A stretch of DNA of 33,706 nucleotides from CAIUSP01 sp040375675 (GTDB lineage Bacteria > Actinomycetota > Thermoleophilia > Solirubrobacterales > 70-9), in assembly GCA_040375675.1 (NCBI GenBank), contig JBEIRY010000012.1, positions 1 through 33,706 of the forward strand. The letters run 5' to 3'. Below are positions 30,838-33,706 of the stretch, one piece after another (the stretch's first letter is position 1; the number at the start of each line of letters is the position of its first letter). The position numbers were made by a program, and so were the translations under genes. Below the pieces are notes generated by a model. The model saw only the letters and a program-made list of their open reading frames with translations, was not told the origin of the DNA and searched no databases.

Positions 30838-32056
30838 CGCGGATCAGCTGTTCGAGTGAGTTGATCTGGTCGGGAACGTTGTCACGGACGACGTTCTGCA
30901 CATCGACCTTCTGGTTGTTGCTTCCGGTGGTCAGCACCACCAGTCCGGCAACTACCGCGGCGAGCAACATCAAGACGACCAGCGCACCGAGGTTCTTTGC
31001 GGCGCTGCCCGACCTCTTCTTTCGAGGTTGCCGGGCTGGCCGTTGGGCATCCTCGCGGGGAATCCTGCGGCGAGGTGGCGGTGCTTGACGCCTTCTGCGC
31101 TCGCGGGGCTGGACGGTAGTTCTGGTCTCCTCGCGGGCAATCTGGGTAGCGGCTTCGGTACCGCCGACGAGCCGGGTCGTCGCATCCGCGGGTGAGTCGT
31201 CGAACTCGCCCCGCAGCCCGCGACCCAGTGCGTCGGCCAGCTCACCGGCCGAGGCAAAGCGGCGCTCGGGGTCGCTCTCCAGCGCAACCAGTACTGCCTC
31301 ACTGACACCGTGCGGAACATCGGGGTTGTAGGTCTCAGGCGCCAGTGGCTGTTCGCTCTGCTGGCGGACTGCCAGCTCAGAGAGAGTCGCGCCTTCATAG
31401 GGGAGGCGATCACAAAGGAACTGGTAGAGCACTACTCCGAGGGCGTAGACATCCGAGGCGGGGGTCGCCTCCTCACCCCTGGCTTGCTCGGGCGCGAGAT
31501 ATGCGGCGGTTCCAACCACCGATCCAACCTGGGTAATCCTCGATTGCTCGCTGGCGCGGGCGATTCCGAAGTCGGCGAGTTTCACGTTCATCTCTCCTCC
31601 GCCAACTGCGCTTCCGCCGAGGATCATCAGGTTTCCGGGTTTTACGTCACGGTGGATGATTCCGTGACGATGCGCGTAGTCCAGCCCGGCGCAGGCCTGA
31701 ATTCCGATCTCCACCGCAGTATCCACGTCGAGATCGCGCTTACCCTGAAGTATCTGGGCACCTGATTTACCACGGAGATACTCCATCACGATGAAGTGCC
31801 TGCCGGCATCTATGCCGGTGTCGTAGACCTGGACGATATTGGGGTGGACCAACTTGGCTACCGCCAGCGCTTCCCGGCGGAATCTTGCGACAAACCGTTC
31901 GTCGTCTGAGAGGTGCTCGGCAAGAACCTTCACGGCTACGCGCCGCTCGAGGATGGTGTCGACGGCCTCGAAGACGCTGGACATTCCGCCCGAGCCGAGT
32001 CGGCCCTCGACCCTGTATCTGTCGGCGATCATTTCGCCGCGTCGCTCTATTGCCAT
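30824..32056 (-). CDS. pknB: Transmembrane Ser/Thr protein kinase, PknB type, with rudimentary PASTA-like tail
   Basis: Hanks-type kinase. The domain (residues about 14-280) shows the Gly loop GRLGSGGMSSVFEA, Lys43, HRDVKPGN (Asp137) and ADFGIAR (Asp162), then GTAAYLAPEQ. A short Gly-rich insert (about 147-155) sits between catalytic loop and DFG. After an Arg/Pro-rich juxtamembrane stretch there is one membrane helix (about 355-377) and only 33 outside residues. These begin VDVQNVVRDNV, like the first strand of a PASTA domain, and end where a full repeat would continue. ATG 32056 directly abuts the TAA of the upstream lipoprotein gene (TAAATG). The gene symbol is by type, not proven orthology. 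Confidence 0.9.
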   Translation of the reverse strand: MAIERRGEMIADRYRVEGRLGSGGMSSVFEAVDTILERRVAVKVLAEHLSDDERFVARFRREALAVAKLVHPNIVQVYDTGIDAGRHFIVMEYLRGKSGAQILQGKRDLDVDTAVEIGIQACAGLDYAHRHGIIHRDVKPGNLMILGGSAVGGGEMNVKLADFGIARASEQSRITQVGSVVGTAAYLAPEQARGEEATPASDVYALGVVLYQFLCDRLPYEGATLSELAVRQQSEQPLAPETYNPDVPHGVSEAVLVALESDPERRFASAGELADALGRGLRGEFDDSPADATTRLVGGTEAATQIAREETRTTVQPRERRRRQAPPPRRRIPREDAQRPARQPRKKRSGSAAKNLGALVVLMLLAAVVAGLVVLTTGSNNQKVDVQNVVRDNVPDQINSLEQLIRENQR

Positions 32057-32500
32057 TTAGGGACTTATCCCTCCACTACCCCCGCCTCCTGGGGTAGTTG
32101 TGGTCGTCGGCGTAGTCGTCGTGGTCGGAGGAATGGTGGTGGTAGAGGGAGTCGTCGTAATCGTGGTCGGTGGGGCAGTAGTCGTGGTCGGCGCCGGTGC
32201 GCTGCAGTTGGCCGGATCGTCTAGCAGCACGGTCAGGTTCTGGGCACCGTTTTCGAGCGCCTGGCGAAGGCCGGGATCGGTGTCGGCAGGAAGTGCCTGA
32301 ACCTCGGCGAGGAACGTCTCGGCGTGAGATCCGGCAGAGATGCAGCTTCCGGCATCGAGGAAGCTGCGAACCTGAGCCAGCTCAGAGAGCAGGGAGTCAG
32401 CGTCAGTTCGATTCAGTCCGTTGCTCTGGCTGCTGCCGCAAGCACTGGCGGTTACCGCGAGCGCCACGGCGGCTGCAACGGTGAGTATTCGCTTCTGCAT
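32057..32500 (-). CDS. Lipoprotein with Thr/Pro-rich C-terminal tail
   Basis: A 147 aa protein. The signal ends in SAC (lipobox-like ASAC, Cys about 21). A helical domain of about 70 residues with two further cysteines (GSCISAG and PANCSAP) follows, then a 45-residue tail of almost only Thr and Pro ending in Gly/Ser. The tail could cross the wall or be O-mannosylated. ATG 32500 is preferred over ATG 32527 because TAGGAT lies exactly 7 bases upstream and would make the transcript leaderless. It is co-transcribed with the kinase, with zero bases between. A ligand or partner role for the kinase is speculative. Confidence 0.75.
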   Translation of the reverse strand: MQKRILTVAAAVALAVTASACGSSQSNGLNRTDADSLLSELAQVRSFLDAGSCISAGSHAETFLAEVQALPADTDPGLRQALENGAQNLTVLLDDPANCSAPAPTTTTAPPTTITTTPSTTTIPPTTTTTPTTTTTPGGGGSGGISP

Positions 32501-32507
32501 CTGCCTG

Positions 32508-32513
32508 ATCCTA
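32508..32513 (-). promoter_or_regulatory. -10 element TAGGAT for leaderless lipoprotein-pknB transcript
   Basis: Read on the minus strand, TAGGAT is followed by 7 bases and then ATG at 32500. This fixes the start codon and repeats the spacing seen at 2534, 6549 and 19702. Confidence 0.5.
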
Positions 32514-32523
32514 GTTTTGCTTT

Positions 32524-33267
32524 TCATTGCCCTGAATAAAGCCTTTCTGCGAGCATCCCGGGAAGTCCTGCGTCACGGATCGCTTTTGCCGCACGGTCGA
32601 TCTCGTACTCGCAGCGGTGCCAGCGGGCGACTCGTCCGACATCTGAGAGATCTAGCTCGAGCCAAGCCGCCTTGGGGTCGTTGTCTCGTGGCTGACCTGC
32701 GCTACCCGGGTTGAGCAACCAGCGACCCTCGTCCACGCCATGCTCGGTGTTTTCGGGGCACTGGCCGCCGTCGAGATCGGCGCTTTCGCCACTCGTGTTG
32801 GAGAAGAAGAGGGCAACGTGTGAGTGTCCGATCAGCGAGATCGGCTTCGCCTGGACCTCGAGGCACGCTTCGGCCTGCTCTCCTCCGAGAACGTACTCCC
32901 AGACAGGATCCCTCGGAGACGCGTGGTAGAGCGAGGCTTCCTCGAGCACACTTTCGGGCTGGAGGCTTTTCAGGTAGGTGAGTGCCTCGTCATCGATCTC
33001 ACCTTGAGTCCACTTGACCGCCTCGGCTGCCGAGGGCGAGAAGAGGCTGGTGTCGATCTCTCCAGTTACCGCGAGATCGTGGTTTCCGACCAGGCTGACC
33101 TCGCAGCGCTCCCGCACCATATCCACGCACTGGTTGGGAAAGGCTCCGTAGCCCACCGTGTCACCAAGGCACCAGATCCGTTCGATCTCGGCCTTTTCGA
33201 TGTCGGCCAGCACCGCCTCGAGGGCGGGCAGGTTGCCGTGGATGTCGGTTATCACTGCGATTCGCAT
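32524..33267 (-). CDS. Calcineurin-like metallophosphoesterase
   Basis: A 247 aa cytoplasmic phosphoesterase. All metal-site motifs are present: DIHGN (Asp8, His10), LGDTVGYG (Asp36), GNHD (62-64), and GHSH (147-150), plus WLLNPGSAGQPRD. This is the layout of the YfcE/DUF-type subgroup related to diadenosine tetraphosphatase and 2',3'-cyclic phosphodiesterases. The substrate is not predictable. ATG 33267 gives the normal N-terminal strand MRIAVITDIHG. The lipoprotein gene downstream has its own promoter, so the two need not be one operon. A large hairpin at 33278 lies just upstream. Confidence 0.9.
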   Translation of the reverse strand: MRIAVITDIHGNLPALEAVLADIEKAEIERIWCLGDTVGYGAFPNQCVDMVRERCEVSLVGNHDLAVTGEIDTSLFSPSAAEAVKWTQGEIDDEALTYLKSLQPESVLEEASLYHASPRDPVWEYVLGGEQAEACLEVQAKPISLIGHSHVALFFSNTSGESADLDGGQCPENTEHGVDEGRWLLNPGSAGQPRDNDPKAAWLELDLSDVGRVARWHRCEYEIDRAAKAIRDAGLPGMLAERLYSGQ

Positions 33268-33277
33268 GGTTTGAATT

Positions 33278-33312
33278 CAGCGCTCCCCGCTTGCGCGGGG
33301 GGATAGGCGCTG
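33278..33312. repeat. Stem-loop in divergent intergenic region
   Basis: An inner perfect stem CCCCGC-TTGC-GCGGGG (33285-33300) is flanked by an outer pair CAGCGC (33278-33283) and GCGCTG (33307-33312). It lies between two divergent starts, 10 bases from the phosphoesterase ATG, with no T-run on either strand. It may affect translation or be an operator. Confidence 0.45.
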
Positions 33313-33317
33313 ATGAC

Positions 33318-33323
33318 TATCGT
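33318..33323 (+). promoter_or_regulatory. -10-like element TATCGT before the last gene
   Basis: TATCGT ends 6 bases before ATG 33330 and no ribosome site is visible, similar to the leaderless-type starts in this window. Confidence 0.35.
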
Positions 33324-33329
33324 AGGCAT

Positions 33330-33706
33330 ATGGAACGGGCGGCCCGAAATCGCTCTGCCAAGCCTGAAAGGCGGTTTGTTGTGGTCGTGGCAGCAGCAGC
33401 GCTTGCGGTCGCGGTTCTGGCCGTTTGGGCGATGTCACCAAAGCCGGGTATTGCACCCGCAGGCGTGAACCCCGCCGATTGGTTCGATGCCGAGATGCTG
33501 GGCCGAGCTGAAGCGTTCCGGACCGGTCAGCGTTGGCTCTACATCGGGCAGATGCTCGCCCAGCTGGCCGTCTTGCTCGGATTGGTCTTCGGTCCCGTGT
33601 CTCATCGCATCCGCTCAGCGCTCGAACCATCTGCCAGTCGGCCGGTGCTGGGCGGGGCTCTTGTCGGTGCTCTGACCCTCTTGGCGCTGCAACTCGCCGC
33701 GCTGCC
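33330..33706 (+). CDS. Membrane protein, probable N-terminus of an M48-type peptidase (3' truncated by window)
   Basis: The 125 visible residues begin with a basic stretch (ERAARNRSAKPERR), a first helix at about 16-34, then DWFDAEMLGRAEAFRTGQRW. That segment resembles the region before helix 2 in Ste24/M48 family membrane peptidases (a motif where a short helix ending in R-x-x-F-R precedes the membrane bundle). Helices at about 73-86 and 102-122 follow. The zinc motif HEXXH would lie beyond the window, so the assignment is tentative. A -10-like TATCGT lies 6 bases upstream. Divergent from the phosphoesterase gene. Confidence 0.6.
   Translation, partial: MERAARNRSAKPERRFVVVVAAAALAVAVLAVWAMSPKPGIAPAGVNPADWFDAEMLGRAEAFRTGQRWLYIGQMLAQLAVLLGLVFGPVSHRIRSALEPSASRPVLGGALVGALTLLALQLAAL

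Noticed and set aside
32090..32215. Repetitive GT/GGTCGT-rich DNA that could be taken for a tandem repeat or array
   Set aside because: It is the coding sequence for the Thr/Pro tail of the lipoprotein read on the other strand, without regular repeat units or spacers.

Overview
The window looks like a chromosomal segment of a high-GC Gram-positive bacterium, most likely an actinomycete of the class Thermoleophilia. This rests on high GC with GTG/TTG starts, dense ATGA/GTGA gene overlaps, probable leaderless transcripts, an actinobacterial-type PknB kinase, and the uvrC-rapZ ... gap-pgk-tpi order. The lineage is inferred from gene content and was not tested by any search.

Bases 1-8900 hold phosphate storage and signalling genes. 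A 5'-partial pstB runs into phoU, then ppx and ppk1 (polyphosphate breakdown and synthesis), a DUF47 PhoU-like protein and a small DUF6328-type membrane protein. A convergent HD hydrolase, a small membrane protein and an orphan secreted eight-cysteine protein follow. Bases 8090-11924 are a complete pstSCAB phosphate importer, so the window carries two different PstB ATPases. The promoters of the secreted protein and of pstS share a PHO-box-like layout with 11-bp repeats and the same distance to a common -10 element. The orphan secreted protein is therefore probably co-induced with the importer.

Bases 11921-15073 continue the pst run with a lipoprotein and three zinc-ribbon proteins, all with the same CX2C-X10-CX2C spacing. 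The third has no ATG/GTG/TTG that preserves its ribbon and appears to start at CTG (or to be reached by frameshift). Bases 15192-17875 are a tightly overlapped Tad-pilus-like cluster: two TadE-type pseudopilins, a protein with a degenerate MinD-like P-loop, and a fusion of a TadG-like anchor, a VanY-type carboxypeptidase and a lytic transglycosylase. This cluster is the best candidate here for an undescribed system.

Bases 17885-19643 (minus strand) encode a MaoC-like hydratase, a lipoprotein cytochrome c and a crotonase-fold enzyme lacking both classical glutamates. From 19715 the plus strand carries uvrC, rapZ, an ABC-2 exporter pair and a VOC protein, then gap-pgk-tpi-gpmI-tgt (lower glycolysis plus tRNA-guanine transglycosylase). 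The exporter and VOC genes occupy the place where yvcK and whiA usually lie. Bases 30824-33267 (minus) encode a Ser/Thr kinase with a rudimentary extracellular tail, a Thr-rich lipoprotein and a metallophosphoesterase. The window ends inside a membrane protein resembling the N-terminus of an M48 peptidase.

No tRNA, rRNA, CRISPR array, insertion sequence or phage gene was seen, and no intergenic gap exceeds 300 bases.
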